NCBI RefSeq assembly: GCF_016908325.1
Contig: NZ_JAFBDR010000022.1
Coordinates: forward strand, 1-64,000
From: Aquibacillus albus
GTDB taxonomy: Bacteria > Bacillota > Bacilli > Bacillales > Amphibacillaceae
Reading direction: 5' to 3'
DNA: 64,000 nucleotides
The notes under the pieces were generated by a model, which was not told the DNA's origin, ran no database searches, and saw only the letters and a list, made by a program, of their open reading frames with translations. The position numbers and the translations under genes were made by a program. Below are positions 36,718 through 44,855 of this stretch, piece after piece (the stretch's first letter is position 1; each line of letters starts with the position of its first letter).

Positions 36718-36746
36718 ATTATAAGATTTTTATAACCATAAGTCAA
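36718..36746 (-). promoter_or_regulatory. Strong sigma-A promoter of rpsD
   Basis: On the minus strand: TTGACT (36746-36741), a 17-base spacer and a perfect TATAAT (36723-36718). Confidence 0.85.
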
Positions 36747-36878
36747 CACTTGCGAACAAATCAGACCTAGATACTCTAATGAAAAGTTTTCATTTTCGAG
36801 TGGGAAAGTTTTACTATTTCGTATATAATTATAGAATAGTCATTTTTCCCATTATTATCCTATGATAGGTGGATTCCA

Positions 36879-38486
36879 ATGCAAATTGATAAAAACTTAT
36901 CGTTGTATGAACTACGAACATATTTAAAAGAAAAACTCATCCATGATGTGCACGATGGATATAAGGACAGGGTTGTTACAGAAGCTTCAAAGCAAATGAA
37001 CAGTGATTGTAGTTATGAATTACGGCAATTAGAGAGTCTTGCTGTTGAGGTTAACAATGTCTTAAAGGAGCTTGGTAGCTTTTCTAAAACGAAGGAAAAA
37101 GCAAACAAATATGAGTTGTTATATCGAGTGACTAGAAAGTTTCACTCTTCTATCAATACTCGAGATGTCTTAATAGAGATTATTAAAACATTATCTGAGG
37201 TTTATCCGGAGTTTAAATGCAAGTTACTTTTATCGCAAGATTACAAGGATGAAAGTGAGTTACCGATACAAGAGTTAATCTATAATGATGAATTTGTAAA
37301 TAAATCAAGTGTACAGGCTTTTCTGACTGGAGAGGTTAAATTTGAAAGAAATAATAAAAAGAACAAGTCTAGACTCTTCGCTCCGCTAAAAGGACGACAG
37401 GGAATTTATGGTGTTTTACACGTAACTGCCCCGAATACATTAACTGTTCCTGCAAGTGATGTAGAATTTATCACATTATTAGCAAATACGGCTGGAAATG
37501 CATTAGAAAATGCCAGGCTGTACCAACAATCAAAGCAAGTAATTGCTGATTTACAGTTAATAAATGAAACTTCTCATAAGTTAAACTCGAATCTAAGGCT
37601 ATCGGAAACAACCAACTTTATGTATAACCAGATAAAAGAGTCCTTTGGTGCAGAAGAAGTTGGATTTTTTCTTTTTAAAGAACATGGTTATGAATTACTA
37701 GATGGCAGTACTCGCTACTTCTCTGAGGATGGAGCTGCTTCCATTTTAACTAGTATATTACCTTTGTTGGAAAGGGATAAAGAGTCTTTGTTTATCGGTG
37801 ATTTTTCAGTAAAACATCCTAGTGTACCGTATCGTTCTATTATGGCGATCCCAATGGTTCAATCTAATCAAACGAAAGGTGCAATTATCGTACTTCATCA
37901 AACACCATACTTTTTTAGCTTTGAATCGTTTAAGCTGTTTAAATCATTGGTTCATCATTCAACCTTAGCTTTTGTTAATTCATCACTTAGAGAGCAGTTA
38001 GAAAAACTAGTGATTACTGATTATTTAACAAAATTGTATTCTCGAAAGTATTTGGATGAAAAGCTTCAGGAACACCAGAAAGTAGATAATCATGGAGCAT
38101 TGTTATTAATAGATATTGATGATTTTAAACAGCTTAACGATACGTTTGGACATGATACTGGAGATGAGGTCATTATCCAGGTGGCAAACATATTAGAGAA
38201 TAATGTTGGAGAGAAAGCTTTTGCCGCTAGGTGGGGCGGAGAAGAATTCGCTGTATATTTACCGCATGTTACGATTACAGATGGTGTGGAGACAGCTAAT
38301 CAAATTCTAAATCAAGTTCGTACTAACACAATTCCGAAAGTTACTGTTTCTATCGGTGTTTCCTATTGGCAGGCTGGAAAAATTAAAAAGGTAAAAACAA
38401 TTTTTGAATGTGCTGACGAAGCATTATATGAGGCAAAACGATCAGGGAAAAACTGTGTTGCAACAGAAAAGAGGATGACTTATTAA
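36879..38486 (+). CDS. dgcP: Diguanylate cyclase with GAF domains, YtrP/DgcP-like
   Basis: Predicted to make cyclic di-GMP. About 50 N-terminal residues are helical. Two GAF-like domains follow (approx. 85-215 and 230-375), then a GGDEF domain. The active-site loop is GGEEF near residues 453-457. The metal/substrate region LLIDIDDFKQLNDTFGHDTG is also intact, so the enzyme should be active. No RxxD inhibitory I-site is seen five residues before GGEEF (NNVGEKAFAARW), so product feedback may be absent. B. subtilis YtrP (DgcP) occupies the same place next to rpsD and ytsP. AGGTGG lies before the ATG. Confidence 0.9.
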   Translation: MQIDKNLSLYELRTYLKEKLIHDVHDGYKDRVVTEASKQMNSDCSYELRQLESLAVEVNNVLKELGSFSKTKEKANKYELLYRVTRKFHSSINTRDVLIEIIKTLSEVYPEFKCKLLLSQDYKDESELPIQELIYNDEFVNKSSVQAFLTGEVKFERNNKKNKSRLFAPLKGRQGIYGVLHVTAPNTLTVPASDVEFITLLANTAGNALENARLYQQSKQVIADLQLINETSHKLNSNLRLSETTNFMYNQIKESFGAEEVGFFLFKEHGYELLDGSTRYFSEDGAASILTSILPLLERDKESLFIGDFSVKHPSVPYRSIMAIPMVQSNQTKGAIIVLHQTPYFFSFESFKLFKSLVHHSTLAFVNSSLREQLEKLVITDYLTKLYSRKYLDEKLQEHQKVDNHGALLLIDIDDFKQLNDTFGHDTGDEVIIQVANILENNVGEKAFAARWGGEEFAVYLPHVTITDGVETANQILNQVRTNTIPKVTVSIGVSYWQAGKIKKVKTIFECADEALYEAKRSGKNCVATEKRMTY

Positions 38487-38503
38487 AGTCATCCTCTCTC
38501 TTT
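38469..38503. terminator. Terminator between dgcP and msrC
   Basis: GAGGATGACTT (38471-38481) pairs with AAGTCATCCTC (38486-38496), with T-rich flanks. The dgcP stop codon lies in the loop. Confidence 0.8.
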
Positions 38504-38523
38504 GTGGTCCAGGAAATTATTTG

Positions 38524-39003
38524 TTAAATATTTTTTTCAATAATCGTTGCAAAGTTTTCTAAATATTGCTCGTCAATTTCATCAAATCTGTCTGTAATTG
38601 GACTGTCAATATCTAGTACGCCAAAAATTTCTCCATTTTTGTAAATAGGGACAACGATTTCTGATCTACTAGCTGCATCACACGCGATGTGACCAGGAAA
38701 TTGGTGTACATCAGCAATTCTTTGCGTTTTTTCTTCTTTTACTGCTGTACCACAAACCCCTTTTCCATAACCAATTCTTACACAAGCAGGCAATCCTTGG
38801 AAAGGCCCTAATACTAACTCATCGTTTTTCCAAATATAAAAACCAACCCAATTAACTTCAGGGAGAAACTGATTTAATAGTGCAGAAGCATTGGATAAGT
38901 TTGCGACTTGATCCTGCTCATCCGCTAATAATGCTTCTAATTGCTTTAAAAGTAATGCATAATCCTTTTCTTTTGAACCGCTGTATTGTTGTGTTTGAAA
39001 CAA
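38524..39003 (-). CDS. msrC: Free methionine-R-sulfoxide reductase (GAF domain), YtsP
   Basis: A single GAF-domain enzyme that reduces free methionine-R-sulfoxide. Three cysteines needed for the reaction are present at residues 74, 84 and 108 (LPACVRIGYGKGVCGTA; HIACDAAS). Their spacing of 10 and 24 equals that of the E. coli enzyme (Cys84, 94, 118). The C-terminus has GEIFGVLDIDSP, typical of the family. The start is TTG 39003, with AAAGGAGG 8 bases upstream. It corresponds to B. subtilis ytsP and is convergent with dgcP. Confidence 0.92.
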   Translation of the reverse strand: MFQTQQYSGSKEKDYALLLKQLEALLADEQDQVANLSNASALLNQFLPEVNWVGFYIWKNDELVLGPFQGLPACVRIGYGKGVCGTAVKEEKTQRIADVHQFPGHIACDAASRSEIVVPIYKNGEIFGVLDIDSPITDRFDEIDEQYLENFATIIEKNI

Positions 39004-39040
39004 TTGTATTTCCTCCTTTTAGCTGTTACAAAGTGAATGT

Positions 39041-39068
39041 GTTACAAAGGATATCTATCTGGTATACT
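39041..39068 (+). promoter_or_regulatory. Sigma-A promoter for refZ, extended -10
   Basis: GTTACA (39041-39046), a 16-base spacer and TATACT (39063-39068) with TG in the extended position. Confidence 0.5.
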
Positions 39069-39207
39069 ATGTTAATACAAACAGATGTAAAATTGCCAAA
39101 ACATGACACACAAACCATTTTTGCAAAAGCCCTCGATATTTGACGACAGAAAAATGCAGGACTCCTTCCATTCATGTCGTAAAAAGTAATGTAAGGAGAT
39201 GAATCTG

Positions 39208-39858
39208 ATGAAAAAGAATGAAACAAAACAAAAAGTGATGGATGCTGCTTGCAAATTGTTTTTTGCAAAGGGTTATCATGGCACATCCGTAAGAGATATC
39301 GCCAAAAAAGCCTCCGTTAATGTTTCGTTAATTAATTATTATTTTACAAGTAAACAAGGTCTATTGGAAGAAGCTGTTGTTCATTACTATGAAGAATATT
39401 TGAAAAAAATAGACAACGTACTTGATGAAACCGAACAATTAGAACCAAGAGATAGACTAAAGAAAATGGTTGAAGTTATTATACAGTATAAACAGGATCA
39501 ACATCAATTTACTTGTTTTATACAGCGAGAATTAAGTCTTGATTCCGTTTTTGTTCGAGAAATGATGGTAACTTACTTAGCCAAAGAGAATTATTATATT
39601 AGTAAGGTTTTCTACGATGCCGTAGAAGGTACATCTCACAACAATATAGATCGCGAATTTTTATTACTGCAATTAAAAGGACTATTAAGCACTCCTTACA
39701 TAGCACCGAACGAATGGAGAAATAAAGTTGTTTGGGATCAATCCCATGATTTTTTTGTAAAAAAGTACACAAAAACAATAAACAATTGGTTGGATTTCGT
39801 GACAGAGGATAGCCATCTAAAGAGAGACAGCAGTTCCATGAATAAATCCAGATCCTGA
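39208..39858 (+). CDS. refZ: TetR-family regulator RefZ (YttP)
   Basis: A 216-aa TetR-fold DNA-binding protein. The N-terminal helix-turn-helix is GTSVRDIAKKASVNVSLINYYF, a typical TetR recognition unit. In B. subtilis RefZ binds motifs near the origin and acts on FtsZ during sporulation; it lies between ytsP and ezrA as here. Two ATGs are in frame. ATG 39199 directly abuts AAGGAG, whereas ATG 39208 has a 9-base spacing and is preferred. Orthology rests on synteny and HTH similarity; the C-terminal domain is less distinctive. Confidence 0.83.
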   Translation: MKKNETKQKVMDAACKLFFAKGYHGTSVRDIAKKASVNVSLINYYFTSKQGLLEEAVVHYYEEYLKKIDNVLDETEQLEPRDRLKKMVEVIIQYKQDQHQFTCFIQRELSLDSVFVREMMVTYLAKENYYISKVFYDAVEGTSHNNIDREFLLLQLKGLLSTPYIAPNEWRNKVVWDQSHDFFVKKYTKTINNWLDFVTEDSHLKRDSSSMNKSRS

Positions 39859-40000
39859 ACTGTAAAATATTCTTCTCTTGATGGCCTCTAATTCACCTCA
39901 TCTTATTTTCCACCAGTAGCATGTTGTTTTTTCTTATAACACTCTTGAAAAAAATGTCAAATTATAAATAAATTTGAAAAAATTTGGCCCAAAAATATGT

Positions 40001-40029
40001 CTGACATGGTATCATAATAGTATTATGAT
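40001..40029 (+). promoter_or_regulatory. Sigma-A promoter of ezrA
   Basis: CTGACA (40001-40006), a 17-base spacer and TATGAT (40024-40029). A perfect palindrome covers most of it. Confidence 0.65.
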
Positions 40030-40031
40030 AC
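40009..40031. promoter_or_regulatory. Perfect palindrome over the ezrA promoter, operator candidate
   Basis: Arms GTATCATAATA and TATTATGATAC surround a single central G. The repeat spans the spacer and the -10 of the ezrA promoter, so a bound dimer would block transcription. No T run follows, so it is not a terminator. Confidence 0.6.
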
Positions 40032-40150
40032 ACAGTTAGTACAAAATGGTAATTCGATGTTTATTTGTCGAACTATTTCCTATCATGGAATGAGACAAAT
40101 GGATTCAATTCGGATAGAAATATCGATGGGAAACGGTTAGGAGGATTATT

Positions 40151-41842
40151 ATGGCTTATGTCATAGGGGTTATTCTCATCATCATAGCATTGATTATATT
40201 AGGTCTTATCTTGAGGAAAAAAGTGTATGATGAAGTTGATCGGCTAGAAGGTTGGAAAATGGATATAATGAACCGAAATGTGACTTCAGAGCTAGCTCGG
40301 ATTAAAAGTTTAAATTTAATGGGAGAAACTCAAGACAAGTTTGAATCTTGGAAAGATCGTTGGGATCACATTTTAACGAGAGAGTTACCGGATATAGAAG
40401 AGTATTTATTAGATGCAGAAGAAGCTGCTGACCGATTTCGTATTTCAACTGCCAAAAAAAACTTAAAAGCAGTCGAGGATACGTTGGAATCAATTGAATC
40501 GGATATTGACGAAATGTTTAAGGAGCTGGAACATTTATTAGATTCTGAACAGCATAGTCGTAAAGAAATTGAATATTTGCAACCTAAAATAAAAGGCCTT
40601 AGGAAAAAAATAATCCAACATCGTCATTTGTTCGGAAAAGCAGAATATCGATTTGATGTGGAAATAGATGAACTAGAAGAAGAGGTTGGTAGATATTTTC
40701 AACTAGCAGAGACTGGGAATTATTTCGAAGGACAACAATTAGTATATAATCTGAAAAGTAGAGTTGCTGTAATTGAAGAACAAATCCAGGCTTTTCCGTC
40801 CTTATATAAAAAGTGCAAAAAAGAACTGCCTGCACAAATGGATGACTTACTTGCCGGAATTAAGCAAATGAAAGAGGATGGATATCGAATTGAACACTTT
40901 GGTTTTGAAAAGGAACTACATAAGGATCAAGAGCTACTAATTGAAAACATTGAAAAGTTAGAGAAGGGAATAACAAGTGAAGTACAGGAATTTATAGGCA
41001 GAATTGAAGAAAGAATTCCGGAAATGTATCAGTTGCTGGAAAAAGAAGCCGTGGCCAAGTCTTTCGTTCAAAAGCAGTTTCCTAGTTATCAAAAATTGAT
41101 GGATGAAGTTAACTCCGATTTTGGCTCCACGCTGCAAGAGGTTGAGCAACTGCAAGAAACATACTATATTGAAAAAACGGACATGGAATTACATTTAAGC
41201 CTTGAAAAATGGATGAAACAACTTCAGCATCAATTTAAGCTTATCCAAACAGAAATGAATGAAGAGAGCATTTCCCATGCTGAATTGAGAGAGCTTATAG
41301 AAGATAGTTATAAAGAACTGTTACAATTGCAGGAATCTCATGATGAATTTAAAGAACAAATTAGAGCTCTTCGAAAAGATGAAATAGAAGCAAAAGAAAA
41401 TGTATTAGAAATGCGTAAACAGCTTTATGAAACAAATCGAAAGTTACAAAAAAGTAATATCCCAGGAGTTCCATCCTTTATCTGGAATCTTTTAGATGAA
41501 GCAGTAGAGAAAAGTGAATTAGTAGTAAAAAATCTTGCCAAACAACCGCTTGATATGGGGGAAGTACAAAGCTCTTTATCAGAAGCAAAAAAGGCTGTAT
41601 TAACAATGATTGAACAAACAGAATTATTATTGGACCAAGCCAGACTTGTGGAATTAGTGATTCAATATGCAAACCGTTATCGTAGTCAAGATTCAGTGTT
41701 AGCTGAAAAATTATACCGTGCGGAAAGTTTGTTCCGTAATTATGATTATGAAAATGCTTTGGAGGAAGCTATAACGGCTTTGGAAGAGGTTGAACCCGGG
41801 GCTTTAAAACGCTTAGAGGCATTTAGCCAAGTGCCAAGTTAG
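40151..41842 (+). CDS. ezrA: Septation ring formation regulator EzrA
   Basis: Membrane-anchored negative regulator of FtsZ ring assembly. The N-terminal helix (VIGVILIIIALIILGLIL, residues 4-21) is followed by about 540 residues of spectrin-like coiled coil rich in Glu, Leu, Lys and Gln. The N-out, single-pass layout and 563-aa length match EzrA. AGGAGG lies upstream of the ATG. It stands alone, with its own promoter overlapped by a palindrome and a 19-bp terminator. refZ, another FtsZ-linked gene, is immediately upstream. Confidence 0.95.
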   Translation: MAYVIGVILIIIALIILGLILRKKVYDEVDRLEGWKMDIMNRNVTSELARIKSLNLMGETQDKFESWKDRWDHILTRELPDIEEYLLDAEEAADRFRISTAKKNLKAVEDTLESIESDIDEMFKELEHLLDSEQHSRKEIEYLQPKIKGLRKKIIQHRHLFGKAEYRFDVEIDELEEEVGRYFQLAETGNYFEGQQLVYNLKSRVAVIEEQIQAFPSLYKKCKKELPAQMDDLLAGIKQMKEDGYRIEHFGFEKELHKDQELLIENIEKLEKGITSEVQEFIGRIEERIPEMYQLLEKEAVAKSFVQKQFPSYQKLMDEVNSDFGSTLQEVEQLQETYYIEKTDMELHLSLEKWMKQLQHQFKLIQTEMNEESISHAELRELIEDSYKELLQLQESHDEFKEQIRALRKDEIEAKENVLEMRKQLYETNRKLQKSNIPGVPSFIWNLLDEAVEKSELVVKNLAKQPLDMGEVQSSLSEAKKAVLTMIEQTELLLDQARLVELVIQYANRYRSQDSVLAEKLYRAESLFRNYDYENALEEAITALEEVEPGALKRLEAFSQVPS

Positions 41843-41904
41843 GTGTTGGTACAATCAATAATCGGACTGTGGCATTAGGTATTAACTATAATATCGAGTA
41901 AGTA

Positions 41905-41950
41905 AAAAGGTCTAATTTTAAGCAAAAAGCTTAAAATTAGACCTTTTATG
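41905..41950 (+). terminator. Strong terminator after ezrA
   Basis: A perfect 19-bp stem (41905-41923 with 41929-41947; ...TCTAATTTTAAGC / GCTTAAAATTAGA...) with an AAAAA loop. Confidence 0.92.
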
Positions 41951-42060
41951 TACTTGTAAAGTTTATAAATTTCAGGTTTGCAAGTGCATGATGATTTCCA
42001 ATTGGACAGGATATGTGTTAATATATTTCAATGCAAAAGTGTAGAAGGAGGGAATCTCCT

Positions 42061-43200
42061 ATGATTTACTTAGATAATAGTGCAACCACCAAACCACATC
42101 CTGATGTTTTGGATAGTTTTTTTAAAGTATCAGAAAATTATTTTGGAAACCCATCGTCTGTTCATCGATTTGGACTGGAAGCGGAACGTTTGTTGTTAAC
42201 TGCAAAACAACAAGCTGCTCACCTACTTGGTGTTTCAGAGGATGAAGTTGTTTTTAATTCTGGTGGAACAGAGGGTAATAATACAGCGATTAAAGGAATT
42301 GCACTAGCACATCAAAATAGAGGTAAGCATATCATTACTTCTCAAATTGAGCATCCCTCGGTATTAGAAGCATGTCAAGCTCTTGAAAGTTTAGGTTTTT
42401 CTGTTACCTATTTGCCAGTTGATACAAACGGTTTAGTTTCTGTTGATGATGTAAAATCTAATATAACGGAAAACACCATTTTAATATCTATCATGCATGT
42501 GAATAACGAAATAGGGTCTGTTCAGCCGATTGAAGAAATAGGAATGATTGCGAAACAATATCCTAAATTATTTTTCCATGTTGATCACGTACAAGGGTTT
42601 GGAAAAGTTTCATTGGATTTAAAAAGTAGTGGAGTTGATTTATGTACCATTTCTGGACATAAAATACATGGGTTAAAGGGAACTGGTTTGTTATATATTA
42701 AAAAGAATACAACATTGTTTCCACTCCTTCACGGTGGTGAACAAGAATTAAACTACCGGTCTGGGACGGAAAATCTGGCAGGTATTGTTTCATTGGTAAA
42801 AGCTATGAGGTTAATATTGGAGGAACAAAAAGTAAACAAAGATAACTTAGTATCCTTGCAAAGCAGATTACGTAAATATTTAAAAACACTGGACTCCGTA
42901 ATCATCAATTCGCCTGAGGGCCATTCACCACATATCCTTAACTTTTCTATACCAGGTTACAAACCAGAAGTTGTCATTCATGCTCTTGGAGAAAAAGGGG
43001 TATATATTTCAACGAAATCGGCCTGTTCATCCAAAAAACCGGATGAAAGTGCAGTTTTGGCAGCATGTGGATTAGGGAACAGTATAAGTGAATCTGCATT
43101 AAGAGTTAGTTTATCTTATGAAAATAATGAGAAAGAAATGGACACGTTTTTTGAAACACTTTCTGATGTAATTAAACAATTGAGTGAAGTAATGGGGTAG
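42061..43200 (+). CDS. nifS: Cysteine desulfurase, NifZ/IscS-like
   Basis: PLP enzyme releasing sulfur from cysteine. PLP lysine 201 is in SGHKIHGLKG, and the catalytic Cys322 is in STKSACSSKKP. Other family features are NSGGTEGNNTAI and MHVNNEIGSVQP. It lies 5 bases before thiI; in B. subtilis the equivalent nifZ supplies ThiI with sulfur for s4U in tRNA. The open frame reaches back to 42031, but ATG 42061 with AAGGAGGG 8 bases upstream is the start (379 aa). braB, upstream in B. subtilis, is absent. Confidence 0.92.
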   Translation: MIYLDNSATTKPHPDVLDSFFKVSENYFGNPSSVHRFGLEAERLLLTAKQQAAHLLGVSEDEVVFNSGGTEGNNTAIKGIALAHQNRGKHIITSQIEHPSVLEACQALESLGFSVTYLPVDTNGLVSVDDVKSNITENTILISIMHVNNEIGSVQPIEEIGMIAKQYPKLFFHVDHVQGFGKVSLDLKSSGVDLCTISGHKIHGLKGTGLLYIKKNTTLFPLLHGGEQELNYRSGTENLAGIVSLVKAMRLILEEQKVNKDNLVSLQSRLRKYLKTLDSVIINSPEGHSPHILNFSIPGYKPEVVIHALGEKGVYISTKSACSSKKPDESAVLAACGLGNSISESALRVSLSYENNEKEMDTFFETLSDVIKQLSEVMG

Positions 43201-43205
43201 ATAAC

Positions 43206-44408
43206 ATGCAGTACGATCATATCATTATACGTTATGGTGAAATTGCTTTAAAAGGAAAAAATAGAAAAGTATTTACTAATCAATTATCTGATAATATAGC
43301 GAAAAAGCTGAAGCAATTTTCTGCTATAAAAATAAGTATGCATAGAGATCGAATGTATATTGTGTTAAATGGTGAAAATCCTAAGAAGATAATAGAAAAG
43401 TGTAAGAACATATTTGGAATTCAAAGCTTGAGCCTAGCTGTGAAAACAACCAATGAAGTGACTGATATAAAAGAAGCTGCTTTAAATGTTTTGACGAAGG
43501 AGCCAAACGTAAAAACATTTAAGGTAACAACAAAACGGGCAAATAAAGAATTTCCAATTGGTTCTCAGGAATTTAACCATGTTTTAGGTGGTCATTTGTT
43601 ATCGAATACGAATGACTATAAGGTTGATGTACATCAGCCAGATATAGAGATACGTGTGGATATTAGAAAAAAAGCAACCTATATAACATCAAAGAAAATT
43701 CTAGGTGCTGGTGGACTTCCAGTCGGATCATCAGGAAAAACATTATTACTTATGTCTGGTGGAATAGATAGCCCCGTTGCAGGATATTTAACAATGAAAC
43801 GCGGGGTACAGGTGGAGGCCATCCATTTTCATTCTCCTCCATATACGAGTGAACGAGCAAAACAAAAGGTGTTAGATTTAGCGGAACGACTTACAGAATT
43901 CGGAGGAAAAGTTAAGGTTCATGTTGTACCTTTTACAAAGCTTCAACAAAAGATTTACAGAGAAATCCCTCATGGTTATTCAATGACAGTAATGCGTCGG
44001 ATGATGTTGCGCATAAGTGAGCATATTGCGAAGCAGGAAGGTATCTTATCATTAACTACAGGAGAAAGTTTAGGTCAAGTTGCTAGTCAGACCATGGAAA
44101 GTATGAATGCGATTAATGAAGTAACAAACTTTCCAATTATTCGTCCATTAATAGCAATGGATAAAGAAGATATTATTAAAATTGCTGAGCATATTGAAAC
44201 ATATGAGATTTCAATCCGGCCATTTGAGGACTGTTGTACAGTGTTTGTTCCAAATGCTCCAAAAACAAAACCAAAAACAGACAAGGTTAAATATTTAGAA
44301 GAATTAATTGATTTTACCAATGATTTTAGTGAAACAATAGCTAATGTACAAACAATTGAAGTTTCAGAAGAAGAGCAAAAGAAAAAAGATCTTTTCGATT
44401 TGCTTTAA
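43206..44408 (+). CDS. thiI: tRNA 4-thiouridine synthase ThiI
   Basis: Adenylates U8 of tRNA and inserts sulfur to make 4-thiouridine. The N-terminal ferredoxin-like/THUMP region (first ~170 residues; IIRYGEIALKGKNRKVF) binds tRNA. The PP-loop ATPase motif is LLLMSGGIDSPVAGY. The protein ends at 400 aa without the rhodanese domain found in E. coli ThiI, as in B. subtilis, where a dedicated desulfurase provides the sulfur. It is coupled to the upstream desulfurase gene. Confidence 0.95.
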   Translation: MQYDHIIIRYGEIALKGKNRKVFTNQLSDNIAKKLKQFSAIKISMHRDRMYIVLNGENPKKIIEKCKNIFGIQSLSLAVKTTNEVTDIKEAALNVLTKEPNVKTFKVTTKRANKEFPIGSQEFNHVLGGHLLSNTNDYKVDVHQPDIEIRVDIRKKATYITSKKILGAGGLPVGSSGKTLLLMSGGIDSPVAGYLTMKRGVQVEAIHFHSPPYTSERAKQKVLDLAERLTEFGGKVKVHVVPFTKLQQKIYREIPHGYSMTVMRRMMLRISEHIAKQEGILSLTTGESLGQVASQTMESMNAINEVTNFPIIRPLIAMDKEDIIKIAEHIETYEISIRPFEDCCTVFVPNAPKTKPKTDKVKYLEELIDFTNDFSETIANVQTIEVSEEEQKKKDLFDLL

Positions 44409-44481
44409 TAATACGGTGATAATTGTAAGAAAATCTACCAATCTTTTGCCAGAGTTTGCAACAACTACCAGTACTTTTGGT

Positions 44482-44511
44482 GTATGAATTCACCCCTCCC
44501 TACACATTATA
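44482..44511 (+). promoter_or_regulatory. Sigma-G forespore promoter of sspA
   Basis: GTATGA (44482-44487), a 17-base spacer and CATTATA (44505-44511). It fits the sigma-G pattern (GYATRW / CATnnTA) without mismatch. Confidence 0.8.
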
Positions 44512-44540
44512 GAAATGTAGTAAAGAGGAGGTGAGACATC

Positions 44541-44750
44541 ATGGCAAACAACAACAGCAATAACAGTAATCAACTATTAGTACCTGGTGTAAGCCAAGCA
44601 ATCGACCAAATGAAAGTTGAGATTGCGCAAGAGTTTGGTGTGAATCTTGGTGCTGATACAACTTCTAGAGCTAACGGATCTGTTGGTGGTGAAATCACTA
44701 AGCGCCTAGTATCTATGGCTCAACAACAATTAAATGGTGGACAACAATAA
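44541..44750 (+). CDS. sspA: Alpha/beta-type small acid-soluble spore protein
   Basis: A 69-aa SASP that coats and protects spore DNA. It contains the two family blocks: the germination-protease site region ([20 protein letters not shown], in which GPR cuts within EFG) and [16 protein letters not shown]. The N-terminus is Asn-rich. Its presence means the organism makes endospores. A sigma-G promoter lies just upstream, AGGAGGTGA precedes the ATG, and a terminator follows. It is located downstream of thiI, as in B. subtilis. Confidence 0.97.
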   Translation: MANNNSNNSNQLLVPGVSQAIDQMKVEIAQEFGVNLGADTTSRANGSVGGEITKRLVSMAQQQLNGGQQ

Positions 44751-44766
44751 CAAGATAGTATGGCAT

Positions 44767-44802
44767 AAAAGGGTAGTGTTATAGCACTACCCTTTTCTTT
44801 TT
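44767..44802 (+). terminator. Terminator after sspA
   Basis: AAAAGGGTAGTG (44767-44778) pairs with CACTACCCTTTT (44785-44796), with a T-rich tail. Confidence 0.88.
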
Positions 44803-44855
44803 GGTTATGTTTTGGTATCGTACTTGTAACAACAAAAGATGAAGGAGAAGTCGGC

